This document shows, in pieces, positions 8,261-16,254 of a DNA stretch of 34,392 nt. The stretch spans positions 1 through 34,392 of the forward strand of contig SCVA01000051.1 in the NCBI GenBank assembly GCA_004297005.1, in the 5' to 3' direction. Source of the stretch: Nevskiaceae bacterium (GTDB taxonomy: Bacteria; Pseudomonadota; Gammaproteobacteria; Nevskiales; Nevskiaceae). Numbering within the stretch: the first letter of the stretch is position 1; the number at the start of each line of letters is the position of its first letter. The translations under genes were made by a program, and so were the position numbers. Below the pieces are notes generated by a model. The model did no database searches and was not told the DNA's origin. It saw nothing but the letters and a program-made list of their open reading frames with translations.

Positions 8261-9778
8261 ATGTCAAAAAAACTCCTCGCCAGCCGCCTGAAGGAACTCG
8301 ACCGGGCCGAAAGCTACGGGCAATGGCGCGAGATCGCGCTGGAGCTGGACGGTCTGGAAGGCGCCGACGCCTGGAAGCAGGACGAAACCAGCGACGACTA
8401 CGACTACCTGCTGATCCGCGAACGCCTGCGGCTGATGCGCGAACTGCGCCGGCGCGGCGACGTCCGCGAACTGACTTTCCATCTCGCCGAGGGCCTGCAC
8501 GGCAACCTCGGCAACACTTCCAACCCGCTGCTCTACGGCTATGCGCGCATCGGCAGCAAGCGGCTGATCGAGGAGTACGTCGAGGAGGCCGCGCGCTGCC
8601 TGGACTACATCTGCGTCGGCGACTTCCCCAACTTCAGCGACGACGAAAAGGTGCTGTTCTTCAAGCGCACCGGCGCCTCCTTCGGGCGCTCGGCGCTGCT
8701 CTTGTCGGGTGGCGCCACTCTGGGCATGTTCCACCTGGGCGTGATCAAGGCGCTGTGGGAAAACGGCCTGTTGCCCAGGGTGCTGTCCGGCTCCTCGGCC
8801 GGCTCGATCATCGCCGCCATGGTCGCCACCCGCAGCGACGCCCAGCTGCCGGCGATCTTCGACCCGCACGGCCTCAATCTCGCCGCCTTCCAGCGGGTCA
8901 GCTTCGTGAAGATGTTCCGCCACGGCTCGACGCTGATGGACTCGGAGCGGCTGGAAGACTGCCTCACCGCCAACATCGGCGAGGAGAGCTTCGTGCAGGC
9001 CTTCGAGCGCACCCGCCGCATCCTCGGGGTGACCGTCTCGCCGGCCGAGCTGCACCAGCAGCCGCGCCTGCTCAACTACCTGACCGCGCCCAATGTGCTG
9101 GTGCGCAAGGCGGTGCAGGCCAGTTGCGCGATCCCCGGCGTGTTCGACCCGGTGACCCTGCTGGCGCGCGACTTCAACGGCGAGGCGGTGCCCTATATGC
9201 GCTCCAAGCTGTGGATCGACGGCAGCCTCGCCAACGACCTGCCGCTGCTGCGCCTGGCCCGCCTGCACAACGTCAACCACTACATCGTCAGCCAGACCAA
9301 CCCACATGTGGTGCCCTTCCTGCGCGACAACATCGGGCGCCGGCGCGGTCTCACCAACCTCACCAGCGAGTTGGTGAAGGTGGCCGGCCGCGACGTGGTG
9401 AAGGTGGCGCGGGAACATCTCAACTCCTATGCCGCTGGACGGGTGGTGGACAAGCTCAATGACATCCTTCAGCAGCGCTATTCGGGGGACGTGACCATCT
9501 TCCCTGCACATACGCCGCGGCAACTGATGCGGATGCTCTCCAACCCCAGCGCCGAGGACATCCGCCAGTACATCCGCGCCGGCGAGCGGGCTACCTGGCC
9601 GAAGATCGAGCGGGTACGGATGCAAACCCGCATCTCGCGCGCCTTCGAGGACTGCCTGCAATGGCTCAAGGACCGGGCCGAGGAGCGCCAGTTGTCCAAA
9701 TTGCGCCCCCGCATCAAGTCCGTTCGACCTGCCAGAACTACCGCCGAACTGGAAATCAGTGCGCGGACGCATGACTAG
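8261..9778 (+). CDS. Patatin-like phospholipase with N-terminal DUF3336 domain
   Basis: With the ATG at 8261 the protein has 505 residues. Residues ~1-140 match the DUF3336 region found in front of triacylglycerol-lipase-like patatins (YGQWREIALELDGLEGADAWK). The patatin domain follows with the oxyanion-hole motif SGGATLGMFHLGV (149-161), the lipase elbow GSSAG (Ser179) and the catalytic Asp in DGS (Asp320), so the Ser-Asp dyad is complete. No signal peptide is seen, suggesting a cytosolic or inner-membrane-associated enzyme acting on phospholipids or stored acylglycerols. An in-frame ATG at 8216 would add 15 residues that look unconserved, so 8261 is preferred. It is divergent from the MprF operon. 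Confidence 0.9.
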   Translation: MSKKLLASRLKELDRAESYGQWREIALELDGLEGADAWKQDETSDDYDYLLIRERLRLMRELRRRGDVRELTFHLAEGLHGNLGNTSNPLLYGYARIGSKRLIEEYVEEAARCLDYICVGDFPNFSDDEKVLFFKRTGASFGRSALLLSGGATLGMFHLGVIKALWENGLLPRVLSGSSAGSIIAAMVATRSDAQLPAIFDPHGLNLAAFQRVSFVKMFRHGSTLMDSERLEDCLTANIGEESFVQAFERTRRILGVTVSPAELHQQPRLLNYLTAPNVLVRKAVQASCAIPGVFDPVTLLARDFNGEAVPYMRSKLWIDGSLANDLPLLRLARLHNVNHYIVSQTNPHVVPFLRDNIGRRRGLTNLTSELVKVAGRDVVKVAREHLNSYAAGRVVDKLNDILQQRYSGDVTIFPAHTPRQLMRMLSNPSAEDIRQYIRAGERATWPKIERVRMQTRISRAFEDCLQWLKDRAEERQLSKLRPRIKSVRPARTTAELEISARTHD

Positions 9779-9785
9779 CGAAGAA

Positions 9786-9801
9786 AATCAGATGGCTGAT
9801 T
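9786..9801. promoter_or_regulatory. Inverted repeat upstream of the TetR gene (possible operator)
   Basis: AATCAG-ATGG-CTGATT is a perfect 6-bp inverted repeat eight bases after the patatin stop and 17 bases before the TetR-family start. Its position suits an autoregulatory operator for the TetR regulator. No T-tract follows that would make it a terminator. The repeat is short, so chance occurrence cannot be excluded. Confidence 0.35.
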
Positions 9802-9817
9802 TACCTATCAGGGCGGC

Positions 9818-10492
9818 ATGGACGCCCCTCTCTCCTCACACTCAAAAAGAAGCGCAATGGACAAAGACGCACTCCGCAAGGAACCCCTCAAGGAACTGAT
9901 CCCCGCCACCGCCCGCGGCGAAGCCACTCGCCGCAAGCTGCTCGACTCCGCCGAGGCGGAATTCGGCGGCAAGGGTTTCCACACCGCCTCGGTCAGCTCG
10001 ATCACCCAACGTGCCGGGGTCGGTCAGGGCACCTTTTATCTGTACTTCCGCACCAAGGAAGAGATCTTCTCCACCCTGGTGAAAGAGATCGGCCGCAACC
10101 TCCGCAAGGAGATGGGCGTGGCGGTGGCCGCCGGCAGCAATCGGCTGGATGCCGAGCGTCGTGGCCTGGAAGCCTTCTTCTCCTTCGCCCAGGCCCACCC
10201 CGGCTTGTACCGCATCGTGCAGGAAGCCCAGTTCGTCGACGAACCGGTGTTCCGCGATTACTACGAGCGTCTGGCCAAGGGCTATAGCTCAGGACTGACC
10301 GCCGCCTCGGCTCAAGGCGAGCTCTCGCCGGGCGATGCCGAGGTTCGCGCCTGGGCAATCATGGGCGTCGGCCACATGCTCGGCCTCAAGCACTGCCTCT
10401 GGCAGGGCAAGGCGCCGGACAAGGCCCTGCTCGACGAGATCATGCACTTCGTCGCCGACGGTATCGCGCCGCATCCCAAGTCCGGCAAATAG
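9818..10492 (+). CDS. TetR/AcrR family transcriptional regulator
   Basis: This 224-residue protein has a TetR N-terminal DNA-binding domain: RGEATRRKLLDSAEAEFGGKGFHTASVSSITQRAG, then GQGTFYLYFRTKEEIF, with the helix-turn-helix at about residues 55-80. A helical ligand-binding domain follows. The start at 9818 has an AGGG sequence a few bases upstream; an in-frame ATG at 9857 would remove 13 residues and leave the HTH intact. The KAS III-like gene begins nine bases after the stop on the same strand, followed by an acyl-CoA ligase. The regulator therefore probably senses an acyl compound and controls this cassette, by analogy with FadR/PsrA-like TetR proteins. The ligand is unknown. Confidence 0.9.
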   Translation: MDAPLSSHSKRSAMDKDALRKEPLKELIPATARGEATRRKLLDSAEAEFGGKGFHTASVSSITQRAGVGQGTFYLYFRTKEEIFSTLVKEIGRNLRKEMGVAVAAGSNRLDAERRGLEAFFSFAQAHPGLYRIVQEAQFVDEPVFRDYYERLAKGYSSGLTAASAQGELSPGDAEVRAWAIMGVGHMLGLKHCLWQGKAPDKALLDEIMHFVADGIAPHPKSGK

Positions 10493-10501
10493 GGAGCCCC
10501 C

Positions 10502-11521
10502 ATGGCTGTGCTCCGAGCGCTGGGGCTGTATGTCCCCGCGCCGCGCCAGACGGCCGCGGACATTGCCACGGCCTCGGGCATCCCCGAGGCCGTGGTCCGC
10601 GACAAGATGGGCATCGTCGAAAAGCCGGTACCCGGACCCGACGACCACCCCAACGAAATGGCCATGCGCGCTGCGCGCATGGCATTCGCGCGCTCCGAAC
10701 TGAGCCCTGAGTCGGTCGATGTGGTCATCAGCATCACCGAGGAATACCAGGACTACCTGCTGCAATCGGCCGGCATCGCCGCCGCCCACGCCCTCGGCTG
10801 CCACCGCGCCTGGGCCTACGACCTCGGCCAGCGCTGCGGCGCCGCGGTGCTGGCGCTCAAGCAGGCGCGCGACCTGCTGATCACCGATCCCGACATACAG
10901 ACCGTGCTGATCCTGGGCGGCTATCGCAACGGCGATCTGGTCGACTACCAGGATCATTCCACCCGGTTCCTGTTCAATCTCTCCGCCGGCGGCGCGGCAG
11001 CCCTGGTGACTCGCGATGGCCCCGGCTTCGAGTTGCTGGGCTCGGCGATCGAGGTGGACGGCTCCTTCGCTGGCGACGTTCTGATCCCGGTCGGTGGCAC
11101 CCGCGAGCCGGTGACGCCAGAGAACGTCCACAACGTACGCTTCCGGGTACCCGACTATGAGGGCCTCAAAAAGCGGCTGGAAGCGCGCTCGATGGACCAC
11201 TTCGAGCGAGTCATCCGCCAGGCTTGCGAGCGCTCCGGTTTTGCGCTGGGCGGAGTCGCGCATCTGGCGCTGCCACACTTCAAACCCGCTGCGCATCTGG
11301 CCGTGCTGGATCGCCTGGGTCTCGACCCCGGGCGCTCATTGCACCTTTCCCACTACGGTCACATGGGCCAGCTCGATCCCTTGCTGTCGCTGCAACTGGC
11401 CTGCGACCGGCGGCCATTCGCCGAAGGCGAAACGGTGGTGCTGGCGGGTGCGGGAATCGGCTATGTCTGGAATGCTATCGGCTGCCGCAAGACCGCCGAC
11501 TTCCAGTCCCTTGATCCTTGA
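10502..11521 (+). CDS. 3-oxoacyl-ACP synthase III-like (thiolase-fold) condensing enzyme
   Basis: This 339-residue protein has the FabH/KAS III length and fold signatures: DLGQRCGAAVLAL with the nucleophile at Cys112 (the same number as in E. coli FabH), SAGGAAALVT (161-170) and C-terminal GAGIGYVWNAI (316-326). The His of the triad is in LPHFKP (His259). At the position of the FabH GNTSAAS asparagine the motif reads YGHMGQ (His287), so the classical Cys-His-Asn set appears altered to Cys-His-His. This argues against housekeeping FabH and for a specialised condensing or acyl-transfer enzyme. It sits between a TetR regulator and an acyl-CoA ligase, with the ligase start overlapping its last codons. 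OleA-like function is possible but not supported by nearby oleBCD partners. Confidence 0.82.
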   Translation: MAVLRALGLYVPAPRQTAADIATASGIPEAVVRDKMGIVEKPVPGPDDHPNEMAMRAARMAFARSELSPESVDVVISITEEYQDYLLQSAGIAAAHALGCHRAWAYDLGQRCGAAVLALKQARDLLITDPDIQTVLILGGYRNGDLVDYQDHSTRFLFNLSAGGAAALVTRDGPGFELLGSAIEVDGSFAGDVLIPVGGTREPVTPENVHNVRFRVPDYEGLKKRLEARSMDHFERVIRQACERSGFALGGVAHLALPHFKPAAHLAVLDRLGLDPGRSLHLSHYGHMGQLDPLLSLQLACDRRPFAEGETVVLAGAGIGYVWNAIGCRKTADFQSLDP

Positions 11522-13001
11522 TCTGATTCGCTGGCGCAGCCAACAAACCCCGGACGCCCCCGCGCTGTTCTTCGCCGGCCGCTGGTACAGCTACCGAGCC
11601 CTGGAACAGCGCGCCAACCGGCTGGCGCGGCGCCTATACGCGCTCGGGGTGCGCCAGGGCGACCGTGTGGGCATCCTCGCCCACAACCATCTCGCCCATT
11701 TCGATCTGCTGCTGGCGGCTCCCAAGCTGGGCTATCTCCACACCGCCTTCAACTACCGGCTCTCGGCCACGGAGCTGGCGCCGCTGCTGGAGCAGGTCCA
11801 GGCCCGTTGCCTGTTCGTCGACCAGGCCTGCCATCCGCTGCTGGATTCCCCGGCGACTCCGCTGCTATCGCTGGACGGCTACGAAGACTGGCTGTCCGCC
11901 ACATCTTGCGAATCGCTGCCGCCCCCCGCGCTGACGACGGACGACGGCCATCTGCTGCTGTTCACCGGTGGCAGCACCGGCCTGCCGAAGGCGGCAGTCC
12001 TGCCGTACCGGCAAACCCTGGGCAACGCCTGGCGCACGGTTGAGGCCTGGGGACTGGACGCAGGCGACTGCGCATTGCAGTGCACCCCTTGCTTTCACGC
12101 TGCGGTAAACGTGCTGTCGTTGCCGCTGCTGGCCTGTGGGGGCCGGGTGGTGCTGTTGCCCGAGTTCGACGCCGCCGACTACCTCGCGCAGGTCGGCCGC
12201 CACCGTCCCAGCCTGCTGTTCATGGTGCCGACCATGTACCAAATGCTGATCGATCAGCCAGCCTTCACCGGTACCGATTTCTCCGGCGTGCGCTGGGCGA
12301 TCAGCGGCGGCGCGCCCTGCCCGCCCACCGTACGCGCGGCCTTCAGCGCAAGCAGGGTACGGTTCAAGCAGGGCTATGGCCTCACCGAGGCCGGGGTCAA
12401 CTGCTTCGGCATGGATCTCGATGAAGCCGACCACAAGCCCGAGTTTGTTGGCCGGCCGCTGCCGGGGCTGGAAGCGGTCGTGCGCGGAGCCGACGGGCGA
12501 CCGCTGGCGCCGGGCGAGGTGGGCGAGCTCACATTGCGCGGGGAGCAGGTGTTCAGCGGCTACTGGCAGCAGCCCGAGGAAACCGCCCAAGCGCTGCGCG
12601 AAGGCTGGCTGTGGACCGGCGATCTGGCGCAGGTGGATGCCAGCGGCTGCTTCCGCATCGTCGGCCGCCGCAAGGAGATGTACCTGAGCGGCGGCGAGAA
12701 CGTCTACCCGAGCGAAGTGGAGGCGGCGCTCTATCGCTGCCCGGGTGTGCTGGACTGCGCGGTGCTCGGCCTTCCCGATCCACTCTGGGGCGAGTCCGGG
12801 CTCGCCGCCGTGGTGCTGCAAGCCGGCCAGGAAGCGGACGCTACCGCCCTGCGGCAGACACTGCGCACGCAACTGGCCGCCTACAAGCTGCCGCGCTGGT
12901 TCCAGTTCCTGCCCGCGCTGCCCAAGACTGGCGCCGGCAAGATCGACAAGAACGAGATCCGCCGCCGCTACCTCCAGGCCCAGGAAGCGCTGCCGCGCTG
13001 A
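11511..13001 (+). CDS. AMP-dependent acyl-CoA synthetase/ligase
   Basis: With a TTG start at 11511 the protein has 496 residues. ANL-superfamily motifs are complete: P-loop FTGGSTGLPK (151-160), QGYGLTEAG (287-295), LWTGD with Asp371, GRRKEMYLSGGENVYPSE (385-402) and the catalytic lysine in KTGAGK (Lys477). It activates a carboxylic acid to acyl-AMP and then thioester, probably a fatty or related acid. The start is uncertain: TTG 11511 overlaps the KAS III-like stop by 11 bases, while an in-frame ATG at 11472 would add 13 unconserved residues. The frame is open further upstream, but that part reads antiparallel to the condensing-enzyme code and is not protein-like. It probably supplies or activates the acyl substrate of its neighbour. 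Confidence 0.9.
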   Translation: MILDLIRWRSQQTPDAPALFFAGRWYSYRALEQRANRLARRLYALGVRQGDRVGILAHNHLAHFDLLLAAPKLGYLHTAFNYRLSATELAPLLEQVQARCLFVDQACHPLLDSPATPLLSLDGYEDWLSATSCESLPPPALTTDDGHLLLFTGGSTGLPKAAVLPYRQTLGNAWRTVEAWGLDAGDCALQCTPCFHAAVNVLSLPLLACGGRVVLLPEFDAADYLAQVGRHRPSLLFMVPTMYQMLIDQPAFTGTDFSGVRWAISGGAPCPPTVRAAFSASRVRFKQGYGLTEAGVNCFGMDLDEADHKPEFVGRPLPGLEAVVRGADGRPLAPGEVGELTLRGEQVFSGYWQQPEETAQALREGWLWTGDLAQVDASGCFRIVGRRKEMYLSGGENVYPSEVEAALYRCPGVLDCAVLGLPDPLWGESGLAAVVLQAGQEADATALRQTLRTQLAAYKLPRWFQFLPALPKTGAGKIDKNEIRRRYLQAQEALPR

Positions 13002-13115
13002 GCCAACCAGGACTCCGGTGACGGAGGCCGGCCTAAGACATTTCTTCAAACGGGCCGCGACGCTTTTTGCCAGCCCTGCATCCGGGTAAGACCTCCACCA
13101 CGGCAAGGCTTGCTC

Positions 13116-14309
13116 ATGCGCGCGTCCCTGACTTCACTAGCGATCCCTCTAGGCCTGCTGGCCACCTCGGTGCTTTCCGCCTGCGGCGGCGGCAGCGGCG
13201 ACGACAGCAGCAGTGACTACAGTGCTTACAGCGCCTTCGGCGTGATCGGCCAGGCCGACTACGCCAGCGGCAGCGCCAATCGCGGCGGCACGGCCAGCGC
13301 CAAGTCGCTGGCGCAGCCGCTCGGCGGCGTCGCCAGCAACGGCACGCTGCTCTACATCGCCGACTACGGCAACAGCCGCGTGCTGGGCTATGGCTCGGTG
13401 CCGACCAGTCCCGCCACCGATGCCAGCTTCGTGCTCGGCCAGCCCGACGCCCTCACCTCGCTGCCCTCGCCGGCAGCGGCCGACCGCCTGGCGCTGCCCT
13501 CCAAGGCGGCGGTCGGCGACGGCAAGCTGGCCGTCGCCGATTCCGGCAACAACCGTGTGCTGATCTGGAATAGCCTGCCCACCGCCGGCACCCCCGCCGA
13601 CGTCGTGATTGGCCAGACCGACTTCACCACCGACGATCCCGGCCTGAGCGCCAGCGCGCTCAACAACCCGACCAGCGTGGCATTGGCCAACGGCAAGCTG
13701 ATCGTGGTCGACCAGGGCAACAACCGGGTACTGATCTGGAACAGCCTACCCACCGCCAGCAACACCGCGGCAGACGTGGTGATCGGCCAGAGCAGCTTCG
13801 ACACCAACGCCAGCGACGACGAGGACACCGGGCTCAACAAACCCACCGATGTCTGGACCGACGGGTATCGCTTGCTGATCGCCGACACCAGCAACAACCG
13901 CGTGCTCTATTACTCGCAGTTGCCGCGCAGCAGCGGCGCGGCGGCGACCTATGTGATCGGCCAAACCGATTTCTCGCGCACCGTCGCCGGCATCAGCCAG
14001 TCCTCGCTCAACTCGCCCACCGGCGTCGCCTCGGACAGCACCCGCATCTACATCGCCGATGCCAGCAACAACCGGGTGGTGAAACTGGACAGCTTCCCGA
14101 TCGCCAACGGCGCCGCGTTCAGCGCGGTCTACGGCCAGGACAGCGACACCTACACCACCCGCCTGGCCAACGACACCGATCACGACGGTGATACCGATAG
14201 CGCGCCCAGCAAGGAGACCCTGTCCACACCCACGGGCGTCGCCGTGGTGAGCGGCACGCTCTACATCACCGACCGCAACAACCATCGCGTGCTGGAGTTC
14301 CAACCGTGA
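13116..14309 (+). CDS. NHL-repeat-like beta-propeller lipoprotein
   Basis: This 397-residue protein has a lipoprotein signal (MRASLTSLAIPLGLLATSVLSAC; lipid Cys23 followed by a Gly/Ser/Asp-rich tether). The ATG at 13116 has AAGG eight bases upstream; an upstream TTG adds two residues. About six propeller blades repeat the pattern (Y/V)IAD-NNRVL: YIADYGNSRVLGY, AVADSGNNRVLIW, IVVDQGNNRVLIW, LIADTSNNRVLYY, YIADASNNRVVKL and YITDRNNHRVLEF. Several are followed by SLPT and VIGQ-DF segments. NHL-type propellers bind proteins or carbohydrates; here the protein is probably anchored in the envelope. The stop overlaps the next lipoprotein start by four bases (GTGA). Specific ligand and role are unknown. 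Confidence 0.82.
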   Translation: MRASLTSLAIPLGLLATSVLSACGGGSGDDSSSDYSAYSAFGVIGQADYASGSANRGGTASAKSLAQPLGGVASNGTLLYIADYGNSRVLGYGSVPTSPATDASFVLGQPDALTSLPSPAAADRLALPSKAAVGDGKLAVADSGNNRVLIWNSLPTAGTPADVVIGQTDFTTDDPGLSASALNNPTSVALANGKLIVVDQGNNRVLIWNSLPTASNTAADVVIGQSSFDTNASDDEDTGLNKPTDVWTDGYRLLIADTSNNRVLYYSQLPRSSGAAATYVIGQTDFSRTVAGISQSSLNSPTGVASDSTRIYIADASNNRVVKLDSFPIANGAAFSAVYGQDSDTYTTRLANDTDHDGDTDSAPSKETLSTPTGVAVVSGTLYITDRNNHRVLEFQP

Positions 14310-15541
14310 AACGGGTTCTCGCGGCGCTCGGCGCCGCCCTGCTGCTGGCGGCCTGTGACGGCGCCAGCATCAGCGAGGGCACCAAGCCGGTGAAGCTGAC
14401 CGTGAACCTGGCCGGGGCCACCGGCACGGTCGCGGTCAGCGAGTGCATCCTCAGCCAGGCGACGGCGACGCTGTACTTCGACGGCAACCTGGGACTGAGC
14501 AGCGGCGATTTCAGCGCGCGGGCGCAATGGACCTCCAGTGACCCCGGCGTGGTGGCAGTCAGCAACGGCGAGTTGCCGGCCGTCTCGGGTAGCGGCTACT
14601 ACGCAGCGGGCGTGCTGGTTCCCCACCGTACCGGCATCGCCCAGATCACCGCCAGCTATCTGGATTTCACCTCGACCATGACCGTCGAGGTACAGCCGGT
14701 GCTGATGACTCTGGAGCCGGCGCTGAGCGAGATCGCCGAACGCAGCAGCCAGAGCTTCGAACTGAAGCTCAGCTCCAGCAGCGGCCTGGTGGTCAGTGCA
14801 CCCGAGGGGATCACCTGGTCCATCGACCAGGCGGTGACCAACGCCAACGTCAGCAGCAGTGGCAAGCTCACCGCCAACGCCGCCGGCGACGGGCGGTTCA
14901 CCCTGCGCGCGCAACCGGTCGGCTGTGACCGCAGCGCCAGCATGAGCCTGAAGGTCAGCGTCATCGACCATCTCGGCTACAGCCGTGAACAGCCGGAGGC
15001 GCCCTTGCCGGTCGGGTACAGCGATCTGCTCAAGGTCTACGCCTACTTCGCCGACGCCAACAGCCCGCCGCAGAACCTCAGCGACCAGTTGAGCTATGAG
15101 GCGGACGACGACGAGGTCATCGCCTTGTCCCGAGGCAGCGACTACCTGCTGGTGACGGCGCTGGATACCGGCAGCAGCGGCGGCAGCGCGCGCTTCGAAC
15201 CAGAGAACGGCACCGCGCTGAGCTTGGCACTACCGAGCTATGTCACCGCCGAATTGGATCCGACCGGCCTGCGGCTGACGCCGGACTCGCAGCGTCTGGT
15301 CTACCCGGCGACCGGCCTGGTCAGCGCCTTGGCCAGCTTCGAGGACGGCATCGAGCGGCCGGTATCACGCCACGTCGCCTGGAGCAGCTCCGACAACAGC
15401 CTGTTGGTGGTCAACGGCGCCGGCGACTCCGCCGGCGAGATCAGCACCGAAAACGTCGACTACAGCGGCCAGGTGTACGCCGCGTTGGGCAGCTATACCG
15501 CCTCCAGCGATGTGTTGGTCTACAGGAATGACGGCTTCTGA
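14306..15541 (+). CDS. Ig-like (BIG2-type) domain lipoprotein
   Basis: This 411-residue protein starts with GTG at 14306, with GGAG eight bases upstream, and overlaps the propeller-lipoprotein stop by four bases. The N-terminus MKRVLAALGAALLLAAC is a lipoprotein signal with lipid Cys17. Residues ~65-135 (QWTSSDPGVVAVSNG, then GIAQITASYLDFTSTMTVEV) have the bacterial Ig-like group-2 pattern. Less regular repeats of the same type follow (WSIDQAV…SSSGKLTA; VAWSSSDNSLLVV). No catalytic motif is seen. Overlap with the propeller gene suggests the two products act together at the cell surface, perhaps in adhesion or as an assembly pair. This is inference. Confidence 0.78.
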   Translation: MKRVLAALGAALLLAACDGASISEGTKPVKLTVNLAGATGTVAVSECILSQATATLYFDGNLGLSSGDFSARAQWTSSDPGVVAVSNGELPAVSGSGYYAAGVLVPHRTGIAQITASYLDFTSTMTVEVQPVLMTLEPALSEIAERSSQSFELKLSSSSGLVVSAPEGITWSIDQAVTNANVSSSGKLTANAAGDGRFTLRAQPVGCDRSASMSLKVSVIDHLGYSREQPEAPLPVGYSDLLKVYAYFADANSPPQNLSDQLSYEADDDEVIALSRGSDYLLVTALDTGSSGGSARFEPENGTALSLALPSYVTAELDPTGLRLTPDSQRLVYPATGLVSALASFEDGIERPVSRHVAWSSSDNSLLVVNGAGDSAGEISTENVDYSGQVYAALGSYTASSDVLVYRNDGF

Positions 15542-15575
15542 GGGTGCAGCCAGTTCAGCAGTGTCCGCGCGGCCA

Positions 15576-15604
15576 TTGCGGCAAAGCTGATTCGTGAATA
15601 TGGT
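15576..15604 (+). promoter_or_regulatory. Weak candidate sigma-70 promoter upstream of the proline-rich protein
   Basis: TTGCGG (15576-15581), a 17-base spacer and TATGGT (15599-15604) give a modest match to -35/-10 elements about 45 bases before the ATG at 15649. This is only a pattern match; independent transcription of the small gene is plausible because 107 bases separate it from the preceding lipoprotein. Confidence 0.25.
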
Positions 15605-15648
15605 GTCATTATTGCTACTTCAGACGCAGTCCATTGCCGGAGTCGGTC

Positions 15649-15969
15649 ATGTACATCTCACGCAAATTGCCGGTACTGCTTGCGCTCAGCCTGGCATCCA
15701 GCGCCTATGCGCAGACCACGGTGGCGCTGCCGTCCGCCCTGCAGCCCCTGCTGCCGCTACCTTCCATCGTGATTGCTCCGCTACCGCCGATTCCGCCGCC
15801 CTGGCTGACTCTGCCCTCGGTGCCACCGCTACCGGTGATCCCCGTCGGACCACGACTGAAGGGCGATATCCCGATCCAGTACAAGCAAACCACGCTCACC
15901 ATCCACTACGACACCCAGTCACCCTATCCCGTCAGCTATACCCTGACTGGCATCGTCGGCGCCCCCTGA
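15649..15969 (+). CDS. Small secreted proline-rich hypothetical protein
   Basis: This 106-residue protein has a clear signal peptide (MYISRKLPVLLALSLASSAYA, cleavage after AYA). A low-complexity proline/leucine-rich segment follows (for example PLPPIPPPWLTLPSVPPLP), then a short hydrophilic tail (YKQTTLTIHYDTQSPYPVSYTLTG). GGAG lies seven bases before the ATG. No family is recognised. A strong terminator follows 20 bases after the stop, which supports a real transcribed unit. It may be a periplasmic or surface-exposed protein. Confidence 0.6.
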   Translation: MYISRKLPVLLALSLASSAYAQTTVALPSALQPLLPLPSIVIAPLPPIPPPWLTLPSVPPLPVIPVGPRLKGDIPIQYKQTTLTIHYDTQSPYPVSYTLTGIVGAP

Positions 15970-15988
15970 AGTCGGCCGTGTACCGGCA

Positions 15989-16021
15989 ACCGCCCCGCAT
16001 CCCCGGCAGGGCGGTTTTTTT
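15989..16021 (+). terminator. Rho-independent terminator after the proline-rich gene
   Basis: A 7-bp stem ACCGCCC/GGGCGGT (15989-15995 with 16009-16015) is followed by an uninterrupted T-tract to 16021. It ends the plus-strand unit containing the 106-residue protein. Confidence 0.85.
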
Positions 16022-16053
16022 ATGTCCGGCGCCAGAAGAAACATGACGATAAA

Positions 16054-16082
16054 TTCACATGAAACTGTGGTAACTGTCAGAT
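16054..16082 (+). promoter_or_regulatory. Candidate promoter for a small RNA
   Basis: TTCACA (5 of 6 to the -35 consensus, 16054-16059), a 17-base spacer and TCAGAT (a weak -10) lie in the most AT-rich part of the gap between two terminators. Transcription would begin near 16089 and end at the 16228-16254 terminator. Confidence 0.25.
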
Positions 16083-16088
16083 TCAGAA

Positions 16089-16254
16089 GGTGTTTTTTCC
16101 GACAAACGGTCGATTTCCGGATTGCCTGCGGTGCAGGCGCCGCTTACGGTATGCATCAACAGCCCTCGCGCTGAATTTCGTGCACAACCCTCCCTGCCCG
16201 GGAGGGCTGACTCAGGGACGAGTCACCCGGCCCGCCGCAAGGTGGGCCGTTTTT
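16089..16254 (+). ncRNA. Candidate structured small RNA between two terminators
   Basis: No convincing protein frame occupies this stretch, but it holds consecutive perfect hairpins. These are CCTGC-GGT-GCAGG (16125-16137), CCCTCCC-TGCCC-GGGAGGG (16188-16206), TGACTC-AGGGAC-GAGTCA (16208-16225) and a terminator hairpin ending in T5. The transcript would be about 165 nt with an approximate 5' end. The third hairpin shows CAGGGACG with GGA in the loop, which fits the CsrA/RsmA-site pattern CANGGANG, but only one such site is clear. No Rfam family is recognised. Because a terminator at 15989-16021 precedes it, this is unlikely to be just the tail of the upstream mRNA. It converges on btuF. Confidence 0.4.
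16228..16254 (+). terminator. Rho-independent terminator of the candidate small RNA
   Basis: CGGCCCGCC-GCAA-GGTGGGCCG forms a 9-bp stem with a GCAA tetraloop (16228-16249) followed by TTTTT (16250-16254). The T-tract orientation indicates a plus-strand transcript, and the tract touches the btuF stop codon on the other strand. In the minus direction no T-tract follows the hairpin. Confidence 0.75.

Noticed and set aside
8264..9772. Minus-strand 502-codon frame opposite the patatin gene
   Set aside because: The opposite strand encodes a complete patatin with an intact catalytic dyad; the minus frame shows no motif or signal.
10502..13001. OleA/OleC-type olefin or beta-lactone pathway
   Set aside because: No oleB or oleD partner is present, and the ligase has ordinary acyl-CoA synthetase motifs including the catalytic lysine; left as an open alternative only.
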